Below, in pieces: positions 15,947 to 22,536 of a DNA stretch of 31,565 nucleotides. Made by a program: the position numbers and the translations under genes. The notes beneath the pieces are model-generated. The model made no database searches. It saw nothing but the letters and a program-made list of their open reading frames with translations, and was not told the DNA's origin. The DNA is from an uncultured Bacilli bacterium (GTDB taxonomy: Bacteria; Bacillota_I; Bacilli_A; RF39; UBA660): the NCBI GenBank assembly GCA_910587725.1, contig CAJUNG010000016.1:1-31565 (forward strand), written 5' to 3'. Every line of letters starts with the position of its first letter. Within the stretch, counting starts at the first letter, position 1.

Positions 15947-17278
15947 ATGGAACGGAATGCAATGCAGTATCTTTTGAACTGGAAAGATAGGCAAAATCGA
16001 AAACCCTTATTATTATATGGTGCAAGACAAGTAGGAAAAACTTATCTTGTCAAAGAGTTCGGTAAACGGTATTTTAAAAATGTTATTTATGTTAATTTTG
16101 AGACAAATTCTTTGATTGGAAATATAATCGAAGAGAATATTACCCCTAAACATATCATTAAAAATTTGGAAATTGTTTTTAATCAGGAAATATCTCCTAC
16201 GGATACATTGATTTTCTTTGATGAAATTCAAAAAAATACTAGGGCACTTACTTCTTTAAAGTATTTTTATGAGGAAGCTGAAGAATATCATATTATTGGT
16301 GCGGGGTCATTATTAGGTGTACATATAAATAAAAAGGATTTTTCTTTCCCTGTTGGTAAGGTGGATTTTTTAACTATATATCCTATGACATTTGATGAAT
16401 TTTTAGTGAATACTGGGAATCAATTATTGATGACGCAGATTGTAGAATGTTTTCAAAAAAATACCGCTATTTCGAAAGTATTACATGAAAAGGCGATGGA
16501 TTTATATTACGATTATTTAACAATTGGTGGAATGCCTGAGGTCGTTCAAGAATTTATTCAAAGTAATTCTGTAATTCATGCTATTGATTATCAGAAAAAT
16601 ATTATTGAATCATATAAAAATGACATTACGAAATATGCGGATTCCTCTTCCCTTGCAAATAAAATTTTGGCAACATTTGATTCTATTCCTGTTCAATTAG
16701 CAAAAGATAATAAAAAGTTTCAATATAAATTTGTTCGTAGAGGAGGAACAAGCTCAATTTTTGGTGAAGCGATTGATTTTCTTGTGAATGCAGGTATTGT
16801 TCATCGATGTGTAAAAACTAAAGTAGGTCTTCCTTTAAAAATGTATGAAAGTTTAGAATCGTTTAAACTTTATACGAATGATGTAGGTCTTTTGACCAAT
16901 ATGAGTGAGTTTCCGATTTATTTTATAAAAAATCGAGAGGCAGTCAATGAAACGATGTTGGGGATGTTGACTGAAAATTATGTTGCTTGTGCCTTGAAAC
17001 ATAACGGATGTAATTTGAATTACTGGCAAAATGACCAAACGAGTGAAGTTGATTTTATTGTACAATCTAGGAAGGGTTTAATTATTCCTTTAGAGGTGAA
17101 AACAAGCACACATGTGAAGAGTCGTAGTTTGATTAATTATATGAGTGAATTTCATCCTCCTTATGCAATAAGAGTATCTTCTAGAAACTTTGGTTTTCAG
17201 GATTGTATTAAATCTATTCCTCTTTATGCTATTTTTTGTCTTAATCAAGATACGTTAGATAATGAGGAATTTAAGTAA
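15947..17278 (+). CDS. AAA_14/DUF4143 ATP-binding protein
   Basis: A 443-residue protein of the COG1373-type family: an N-terminal AAA ATPase and a C-terminal DUF4143 region. Walker A is GARQVGKT (25-32), Walker B LIFFDEIQ (88-95, D92/E93). A sensor-like segment IIGAGSLLG follows near residue 120. The C-terminal part has DVGLLTNM, GMLTENYVA, and a nuclease-like core, SEVDFIV then LEVKTS (about 365-388), with the E/D-EVK spacing of PD-(D/E)XK folds. Biological role of the family is unknown; such genes are common, multicopy and often horizontally moved. It stands alone, with its own promoter overlapped by an inverted repeat. No partner gene is present, so a defence or toxin-antitoxin role cannot be claimed. 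Confidence 0.9.
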   Translation: MERNAMQYLLNWKDRQNRKPLLLYGARQVGKTYLVKEFGKRYFKNVIYVNFETNSLIGNIIEENITPKHIIKNLEIVFNQEISPTDTLIFFDEIQKNTRALTSLKYFYEEAEEYHIIGAGSLLGVHINKKDFSFPVGKVDFLTIYPMTFDEFLVNTGNQLLMTQIVECFQKNTAISKVLHEKAMDLYYDYLTIGGMPEVVQEFIQSNSVIHAIDYQKNIIESYKNDITKYADSSSLANKILATFDSIPVQLAKDNKKFQYKFVRRGGTSSIFGEAIDFLVNAGIVHRCVKTKVGLPLKMYESLESFKLYTNDVGLLTNMSEFPIYFIKNREAVNETMLGMLTENYVACALKHNGCNLNYWQNDQTSEVDFIVQSRKGLIIPLEVKTSTHVKSRSLINYMSEFHPPYAIRVSSRNFGFQDCIKSIPLYAIFCLNQDTLDNEEFK

Positions 17279-17307
17279 GGATTTTGTTAAAAATTGGGAT
17301 ATTCATT

Positions 17308-17335
17308 TTGTGCTTGTTGAGAAGTGTGTTATAAT
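17308..17335 (+). promoter_or_regulatory. Promoter of ung
   Basis: TTGTGC (17308-17313), 16-bp spacer, perfect TATAAT (17330-17335) with extended TGt at 17327-17329. Transcription would start near 17342. Confidence 0.65.
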
Positions 17336-17361
17336 TAGCTTAGTAGTTGGGAGTGAGACTG

Positions 17362-18039
17362 ATGATTGGTAACGATTGGGATGAGATTTTAAAAGAAGAA
17401 TTTGAGAAAGAATATTTCGTTAATTTAATTGAGAAAATTAAGGAAGAATATAAAAATAAGACCGTTTTTCCTAAACAGACAGAAATTTTTAGTGCATTTA
17501 GGAATACGCCTTATCAAAATGTTAAAGTGGTGATTTTAGGTCAAGACCCATATCATGGAGTAAATGAGGCGGAAGGGTTGTCTTTTTCAGTAAAAGTAGG
17601 GATTCGAAAACCACCATCTCTTCAAAATATTTTTAAGGAACTTCACGATGATTTGGGATGTAGTATACCTAATCATGGAAGTTTAGTGCCTTGGACAAAA
17701 GAAGGAGTTTTACTTTTAAATACTGTATTAACGGTAGAAAAAGATAAGGCTGCGTCCCACAAAGGATATGGTTGGGAAATTTTTACGGATGAAGTCATTA
17801 AAAAACTAAACGAAAAATCTACACCAATTGTTTTTATTCTTTGGGGTAGTTTTGCAAGAAGTAAGAAGATGTTTATTACGAATCCGCTTCACCATATTGT
17901 CGAGTCTGCCCATCCTTCTCCCTTTTCTGCTTATCATGGATTTTTTGGTAGTAGACCTTTTTCTAAAACGAATCAATTCTTAATTTCTCGTGGAATAGAG
18001 CCAATTCATTGGGAAATTCCGGATGTAAAATCTGAATAA
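17362..18039 (+). CDS. ung: Uracil-DNA glycosylase (family 1)
   Basis: Ung removes uracil from DNA at the start of base-excision repair. The 225-residue length is typical. Motifs: the water-activating GQDPYHG (D62), FSVKVGIRKPPSLQNI, LLLNTVLTVE, WGSFA, and the uracil/minor-groove loop HPSPFSA (H184). ATG 17362 is preferred over an in-frame TTG at 17347, because GGGAGTGA (17349-17356) sits at the right distance from ATG. It has its own promoter and runs convergently into the LemA-like gene with about 22 bp between stops. Confidence 0.97.
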   Translation: MIGNDWDEILKEEFEKEYFVNLIEKIKEEYKNKTVFPKQTEIFSAFRNTPYQNVKVVILGQDPYHGVNEAEGLSFSVKVGIRKPPSLQNIFKELHDDLGCSIPNHGSLVPWTKEGVLLLNTVLTVEKDKAASHKGYGWEIFTDEVIKKLNEKSTPIVFILWGSFARSKKMFITNPLHHIVESAHPSPFSAYHGFFGSRPFSKTNQFLISRGIEPIHWEIPDVKSE

Positions 18040-18062
18040 AAAAAGCAATATACTAGGTATAT
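18038..18062 (-). terminator. Terminator for the minus-strand lemA-like gene
   Basis: Read on the minus strand, an ATATAC/GTATAT hairpin with a 3-nt loop (18048-18062) is followed by a run of seven T (18038-18044 on the complement). It overlaps the stop codon of the minus gene and the stop of ung. The stem is AT-only, so efficiency is uncertain. Confidence 0.5.
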
Positions 18063-18628
18063 CACTTAGAAGGAGCGTTTTCTTTTAGAATTTCTAATGT
18101 CGCTTCTTTTTTTGTATTAAATTTTTCTCGTTGTTGATATTTTAATAACTTCTTTAAGAATTTTCGCGGAAACTTGGTAAATTCTTTTTCTATTTTATTC
18201 AGTATTTTGTTGAAATACTTTTTAGAGGCATTTAAGTCATTTTCTATTTCGATTGTTTGGTAATAGAGTTCTTTTATTTCCTTTGTTTCTTTTAATTTCT
18301 CATCGTCATCGATGATTTGGTAAAATTCCTTTAGATTTTCTCTTAAATCGTTATCTCTTTGATAAAAGTCTCGTCGAATATTTTTGTTTTTAATCAGAGT
18401 TTCCATCATCTCTTTTTTTCCATATTTTCTTTTGTTGCTATCTACGATTAGGGGAATGGATTTTTCTAATATTTCTTGTTTTTTGGCAAGGAAGTAATCG
18501 ATATTTTTTAATGCTTCTTCGGTGCGGACTTCTAATACTTCAATTTTCTTTTGGTTATAGACGATGACTAATGCAAAACCGGCAATACTTACGATGAGAA
18601 TACATAAAACAGATAAAAAGATTTCCAT
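18062..18628 (-). CDS. LemA-like membrane protein
   Basis: A 188-residue protein with one N-terminal transmembrane helix (about residues 3-25) and a long helical cytoplasmic or external body. The pattern fits the LemA family: YNQKK after the membrane helix, NIDYFLAKKQEILEKSIPLI (LemA: a helix with repeated hydrophobics and a pair of prolines), and the C-terminal IENDLNASKKYFNKI with FPRKFL, matching the family's EN...ARxxYN...FP pattern. LemA function is unsettled. It is very lysine-rich, unlike most LemA proteins, so the call is by pattern only. Start ATG has AAGGTGG upstream, and a strong promoter lies in the 58-bp gap from the gerQ-like gene. Confidence 0.65.
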   Translation of the reverse strand: MEIFLSVLCILIVSIAGFALVIVYNQKKIEVLEVRTEEALKNIDYFLAKKQEILEKSIPLIVDSNKRKYGKKEMMETLIKNKNIRRDFYQRDNDLRENLKEFYQIIDDDEKLKETKEIKELYYQTIEIENDLNASKKYFNKILNKIEKEFTKFPRKFLKKLLKYQQREKFNTKKEATLEILKENAPSK

Positions 18629-18654
18629 GTTTCCACCTTACTTTCTTTAGATTT

Positions 18655-18683
18655 AGTATATCAAAAAGAATGTGGTATGACAA
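18655..18683 (-). promoter_or_regulatory. Promoter of the lemA-like gene
   Basis: On the minus strand: TTGTCA (complement of 18678-18683), 17-bp spacer, TATACT (complement of 18655-18660), extended TGa (complement of 18661-18663). It is one of the best-formed promoters in the window, and separates this gene's expression from the gerQ-like gene upstream. Confidence 0.65.
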
Positions 18684-18686
18684 GAG

Positions 18687-19064
18687 TTATCTTTGATTTA
18701 TCGGTCTTGGGTAAGAAGTAATGATTTCTCCTGGGAATACGGCATAATTGATATAGACAAGCCATAAAAGAACAGATTCTCCATTACTTGTTTTTAATAG
18801 TAAATAGTCTCTTCCTGCATCTTCGATTTTTCCTTCGAAAGCTTTGTCTCTCCACTCGATAGAATCGGGATATGAAAAGAATACTTTGACTTGTTTTCCT
18901 ACATTTAATTCAAAGATATTTTCTGCATATTGTGGCATTGTACTCGGTGGTTGAATCGTTGTTTCTAGTGGTGCATTCTGACTTGGTGTCGTTCCTTGTT
19001 GTGGTACTAATACATCATTACCATTAGGAAAGTATCCATTTGGGAAGTATCCGTTATTATTCAT
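18687..19064 (-). CDS. gerQ: GerQ-like spore-coat protein
   Basis: A 125-residue protein. Residues 1-45 are low-complexity, with a GYFPN direct repeat and Gln/Pro-rich sequence. Residues 46-125 match the GerQ domain: YAENIFELNVGK, a VFFSYPDSIEW strand pair, FEGKIEDAGRDY, then LLWLVYINYAVFPGEI and a SYPRP end. GerQ is a spore-coat protein needed for CwlJ localisation and germination, and in B. subtilis its N-terminal lysines are cross-linked by transglutaminase. Here no lysine occurs before residue 57. ung is close by, as I recall it is in B. subtilis. Shine-Dalgarno AAAGGAT precedes ATG. Either this lineage sporulates, or the domain has been kept for another use. Confidence 0.85.
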   Translation of the reverse strand: MNNNGYFPNGYFPNGNDVLVPQQGTTPSQNAPLETTIQPPSTMPQYAENIFELNVGKQVKVFFSYPDSIEWRDKAFEGKIEDAGRDYLLLKTSNGESVLLWLVYINYAVFPGEIITSYPRPINQR

Positions 19065-19112
19065 TTTTTTATCATCCTTTCATTTAAGGGTATTCAAAAA
19101 TACTTTATTGTA

Positions 19113-19121
19113 TGCTATAAT
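19113..19121 (+). promoter_or_regulatory. Extended -10 promoter of the pduL-like gene
   Basis: TGc-TATAAT (19113-19121), perfect -10 with extension; the -35 is poor. It lies in the 84-bp divergent gap from the gerQ-like gene. Transcription would start near 19128, with GGGAGG at 19135-19140. Confidence 0.55.
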
Positions 19122-19148
19122 TTTAGTACAGAGTGGGAGGAAACATTT

Positions 19149-19712
19149 GTGAAAGTTAGTATTGGCGTTAGTAATCATCATGTGCACGTGACAGAAGAAG
19201 ATTTTAAAATATTATTTGGAAATGATGCGAAGTTAGAAAACTTAAAGGATATTCATCAACCAGGACAATTTGCATCAATGCAAAAAGTGGATGTTAAAAC
19301 GGATGCGGGAGAATTAAAGGGTCTTCGCATTTTGGGACCATTTCGTCCTTATACACAAGTAGAAATTTCTAAAACGGGTGCGAGAGGATTAAAAATTAAT
19401 CCCCCTGTTCGTGATAGTGGAGATTTAAATGGTGCTAGTGTGGTTCTAATCGTTGGTCCTTGTGGTGAGATAGAAAAACCATGTGCGATTTTAGCAAATC
19501 GTCATATTCACATTACGGAAGAAGAGAAAAAACGTTTTGGCCTTTCTCAACATTCTGAGGTAAGCGTTAGGATTCATACAGAAAAAGGTGGTATATTAGA
19601 ACACGTAAAACTAAAAGTTTCAGAAAAGTCGTATTTTGAAATGCATATTGATACGGATGATGCAAATGCATTTTTTATAGAAAATGATTCGGAAGGAGAA
19701 ATTTTACTTTAA
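19149..19712 (+). CDS. pduL: PduL-type phosphate acyltransferase
   Basis: PduL interconverts acyl-CoA and acyl phosphate (propanoyl or acetyl), independent of the Pta family. The 187-residue protein shows both duplicated beta-barrel halves with the metal histidines: SNHHVHVT (H10, H11, H13) and NRHIHIT (H119, H121), plus PPVRDSG (R88) and the LGPFRPYTQVE segment. There is no N-terminal encapsulation helix and no microcompartment shell gene in the window, so it probably acts as a housekeeping phosphotransacetylase with an acetate kinase elsewhere. The GTG start is set by GGGAGG at 19135-19140. The next gene starts 17 bp after its stop, suggesting cotranscription. Confidence 0.92.
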   Translation: MKVSIGVSNHHVHVTEEDFKILFGNDAKLENLKDIHQPGQFASMQKVDVKTDAGELKGLRILGPFRPYTQVEISKTGARGLKINPPVRDSGDLNGASVVLIVGPCGEIEKPCAILANRHIHITEEEKKRFGLSQHSEVSVRIHTEKGGILEHVKLKVSEKSYFEMHIDTDDANAFFIENDSEGEILL

Positions 19713-19729
19713 GACAAGTGGGGGGAAAT

Positions 19730-20407
19730 ATGATGGAAATTCGTGAGTCAGATAGATTTTATCGCTTGTTATTTGCAGAAGGAGTAGATAGTGCATCTAT
19801 TAGTTTGTTTGAGCGGAGGTTTTTAACTCCAGATGAGTATCATCCAGCAAATTTGTATCTTGCTTTTTGGATTACGAATATTGTTGCAGTTGAAAAGCGT
19901 CTTAAAAATGATTATACTTCTTTTCCTATTTTTTATGAGGATTATGAAAGACAACGACAAGGATTTTATCGTGTGGATAATTTTCCGGATTTAGATGGTT
20001 TTCGTTATAATGAAAATGAGGGAATTGTTTATTATGGGGATACTTCCATTTATCTTGTGGAAAGAGATGGGAAGTATTATGACTTAATTCATGGAGAAGA
20101 AATTTTAAATAGTCCAATTCTGCGGTTAAAACAAATTTTGCATCATCGTGATTTTGAGGAAATGTTACTTGATTTAGAACTGATAAAAGAACATAAAGCA
20201 TTATACGTATCTTTACTTTCTTCGGTTTTTTGGAAGCTTTGGCTAGCTTATGAACATTATATTCATGCTTTAAGCCTTTTGGAGAGGGAACATAAAATTT
20301 TAGAAGAAGAGTATCAAAAAAATCTTTATGTGAATGCACTTAGAGAAACGAAAAATGAGCGAATTCAAGTGAAAAATCTTGTTTTTGAAATTCAAAATCA
20401 AAAATAA
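19730..20407 (+). CDS. Hypothetical protein (unrecognised)
   Basis: I do not recognise this 225-residue protein. It has no signal peptide; a short hydrophobic stretch (ANLYLAFWITNIVAV near residue 45-59) is too polar around it to be a sure membrane helix. Residues 65-110 are rich in Tyr, Asp and Phe (YEDYERQRQGFY, YNENEGIVYYGD), and residues 115-225 are mostly helical, ending in a charged coiled-coil-like tail (ERLLEREH-type heptads, then EIQNQK). ATG 19730 is chosen over GTG 19718, which falls in the ribosome-site region; ATG 19733 is equally possible. It follows pduL closely and ends in a terminator shared with the convergent PBP gene. Confidence 0.6.
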   Translation: MMEIRESDRFYRLLFAEGVDSASISLFERRFLTPDEYHPANLYLAFWITNIVAVEKRLKNDYTSFPIFYEDYERQRQGFYRVDNFPDLDGFRYNENEGIVYYGDTSIYLVERDGKYYDLIHGEEILNSPILRLKQILHHRDFEEMLLDLELIKEHKALYVSLLSSVFWKLWLAYEHYIHALSLLEREHKILEEEYQKNLYVNALRETKNERIQVKNLVFEIQNQK

Positions 20408-20440
20408 AAAGGGTCCTATTCTTGGGACTCTTGATTTTTG
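20405..20440. terminator. Bidirectional terminator between the hypothetical gene and the PBP gene
   Basis: AAGGGTCCT (20409-20417) pairs with GGGACTCTT (20424-20432) with two G-U pairs. The plus strand is followed by a T-rich tract (GATTTTTG), and the minus strand by TTTATTTTT, so it can serve both convergent genes. It overlaps the last codons of the PBP gene. Confidence 0.75.
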
Positions 20441-22395
20441 TAGTCATATATTTCATCAAATACGGTATCTGTTGCACTTGGTTCACTTCCTCGAATATAG
20501 TAAAGAATTTTTTTAACTTTATCTTGATTGGTGGCCGGTTTTCCTGTGATGGGATTGACTAAGACGCCAACAACATTGTTTGGCATATCGTACCAACTAT
20601 CCTCTTTTCCTTCTAAGTAACCCTCCATCGCATCTACCCAAATATTTCTTGAATACTTATATTCGTTTGTATTTAAATTTTGATTATCGTCATAACCGCA
20701 CCATACGGCAGTTACAATATCTTTGTTATAACCGATGGACCAGTGGTCGGTGTCGGTTGTTCCACTTTTTAGTGCTAAAGTATGTTTGATTTTAGGTGCA
20801 ATCGATAGTGCTGTTGGGTATGAGTAATCGATATAATCGGCATCATAAGTGGTCGTTAATAAATTACTTAAAATAAAGGTTAAATTTTTGTTTAATATTC
20901 CTTCTTTGTCATATTTTCGTTCAAATAATACATTTCCTTTTAAGTCTTCTACTTTCTGAATGAAATTGGCTGTCACTTTATATCCTTCATTGGCAAATGC
21001 GGCGTAAGCTGATGCAAATTCTAGCATGTTGATACTAGCAGTACCTAAAGCAAGAGACGGAACTTGGTCTAATTTAGAAGTGATTCCGAGTCTTTTTGAG
21101 ATATCCACAAGGGTTTCTTCTCCTAGAAACATGTGAGTTTTCACCGCGTAAATGTTATCCGAGTAGCTAATTGCTGTTGCTAGAGATATTGGTTTATCTC
21201 CATAACTATTTCCGTAGTTTTGTGGAGAATAAGTTTTATTGTTGGCGAAAGTAAAAGTCGTTGCTTCACTAGTAAAAGTTGTACTAGAAGTAAATCCATT
21301 TTCTAGTGCAGCATAATAAAGAAGTGGTTTCATTGTCGAACCTACTTGTCTATAAGAGGATACTGCTCGATTGTACTGACTTTTTGTATAATCTTTTCCT
21401 CCAATGGTAGCAAGCACTTTTCCCGTTGTTGGGTCCATCATGACGGCAGCAGTTTGTAAGTCATTTTCACTCGTTAGATTTTTATTGACACTTTCTTCTA
21501 ATATTTTTTGTGCATTTTGGTCTAGATTCGTATAAATTTTTAGACCTCCGGTTTCTAAATAACTCTCAGGAATATTTAAACTTTTTAATTCTTTCATGAC
21601 AGCATCTTGATAATAAGAAATGGAAGTGATTGTATCTTTTTCTTTCGCTCCGATAAGATTTAATTCTTCTTGTGCGCTTTGTTCATATTCTTCTTTTGTA
21701 ATATATTCATTTTTATACATCATATATAAAATGTTGACTTGTCTTTTTTTTGCTATTTCGTAGTTTGTAAGAGGGGAATAGTTATTTGGAGATTTTGGAA
21801 TACCCGTTAGCATAGCGGCTTCTGCTAGTGTTAAATCTCTTGCACTTTTTGCGAAATAAAATCTGCTTGCATTTTCAATTCCATACATTCCGTGTCCATA
21901 GTTAATGGTGTTTAGATATCCTTCGAGAATTTCCTCTTTGCTATAATGAGATTCTAGTTCGATGGTCACCCACATTTCTTTAATTTTTCTTTCCCAAGTT
22001 TTATTAAAATCTAGGAATAAGTTTCTGGCGTATTGTTGAGATATGGTGGATGCACCTTCTTTTTTTCCTCTAGAAGTAATATTGATGTATACGGCTTTAG
22101 CAATTCGAATTAAGTCAAATCCATAGTGGTCAAAAAAACGTTTATCTTCTGTTGAAATTGTTGCATTAACCATATAGGGACTGATGTCAGAAAGAGCAAT
22201 CCATTCTTGATTTCCACTTCCTTGAAAGAATAATTCTTGTTCTGTATCATACATTAAAAAAGCATTTGCACTTTTAATTTCTAGTTTTGGACTCATTTTG
22301 GCATAAATATATAAACCGGATGCTGCGAGCATACAAAGAAAGAGAAAGAAGACGCTAAGTTTAATGAGTCGTTTTAATATTTTTAATGTTTTCAT
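20416..22395 (-). CDS. Class A penicillin-binding protein (bifunctional transglycosylase/transpeptidase)
   Basis: A peptidoglycan synthase of 659 residues, in the PBP1A/PbpF-G class. Parts in order: an N-terminal cytoplasmic Lys-rich end and transmembrane helix (about 12-32), a GT51 glycosyltransferase (about 55-230) with TEDKRFFDHYG (catalytic E83), GASTISQQYARNL and the NTINYG motif, then the transpeptidase with the three active-site boxes S353-TMK, SDN 412-414 and KSGT 543-546. The C-terminus is short, with no PASTA or FN3 domain. It polymerises lipid II and makes cross-links, the step after the flippase/Fem operon. Start ATG follows GAGGGAAAAAA. No partner gene is cotranscribed. Confidence 0.95.
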   Translation of the reverse strand: MKTLKILKRLIKLSVFFLFLCMLAASGLYIYAKMSPKLEIKSANAFLMYDTEQELFFQGSGNQEWIALSDISPYMVNATISTEDKRFFDHYGFDLIRIAKAVYINITSRGKKEGASTISQQYARNLFLDFNKTWERKIKEMWVTIELESHYSKEEILEGYLNTINYGHGMYGIENASRFYFAKSARDLTLAEAAMLTGIPKSPNNYSPLTNYEIAKKRQVNILYMMYKNEYITKEEYEQSAQEELNLIGAKEKDTITSISYYQDAVMKELKSLNIPESYLETGGLKIYTNLDQNAQKILEESVNKNLTSENDLQTAAVMMDPTTGKVLATIGGKDYTKSQYNRAVSSYRQVGSTMKPLLYYAALENGFTSSTTFTSEATTFTFANNKTYSPQNYGNSYGDKPISLATAISYSDNIYAVKTHMFLGEETLVDISKRLGITSKLDQVPSLALGTASINMLEFASAYAAFANEGYKVTANFIQKVEDLKGNVLFERKYDKEGILNKNLTFILSNLLTTTYDADYIDYSYPTALSIAPKIKHTLALKSGTTDTDHWSIGYNKDIVTAVWCGYDDNQNLNTNEYKYSRNIWVDAMEGYLEGKEDSWYDMPNNVVGVLVNPITGKPATNQDKVKKILYYIRGSEPSATDTVFDEIYDYKNQESQE

Positions 22396-22477
22396 TTTTT
22401 TCCCTCATTTCATTGTTAGTATGGGAAAATTTTGTTATTTTATGATTTTTTTACATTTTTAATTTTTTTTGTTTTTC

Positions 22478-22506
22478 TTGCGTTTTTTAAGACTTTATGT
22501 TATCAT
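22478..22506 (+). promoter_or_regulatory. Promoter of the LRR_5 gene
   Basis: TTGCGT (22478-22483), 17-bp spacer, TATCAT (22501-22506) with extended TGt at 22498-22500. Transcription would start near 22513, so codons upstream of about 22515 are not translated. Confidence 0.6.
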
Positions 22507-22536
22507 ATGGACAATTTTAAGGGGATGAGAAGAAAG

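Noticed and set aside
15947..17278. A defence island or toxin-antitoxin system around the AAA/DUF4143 gene
   Set aside because: It stands alone between a transporter and ung, with no toxin, nuclease partner or mobile-element marks.
19926..20339. Minus-strand 137-codon frame with many His residues
   Set aside because: It is an antisense shadow of the hypothetical gene at 19730; its His/Lys/Asn-rich make-up reflects reverse-read codons.
22432..22536. N-terminal signal-peptide-like extension of the LRR_5 gene
   Set aside because: It runs through a good promoter (22478-22506) and poly-T DNA; the ribosome site points to a later start.
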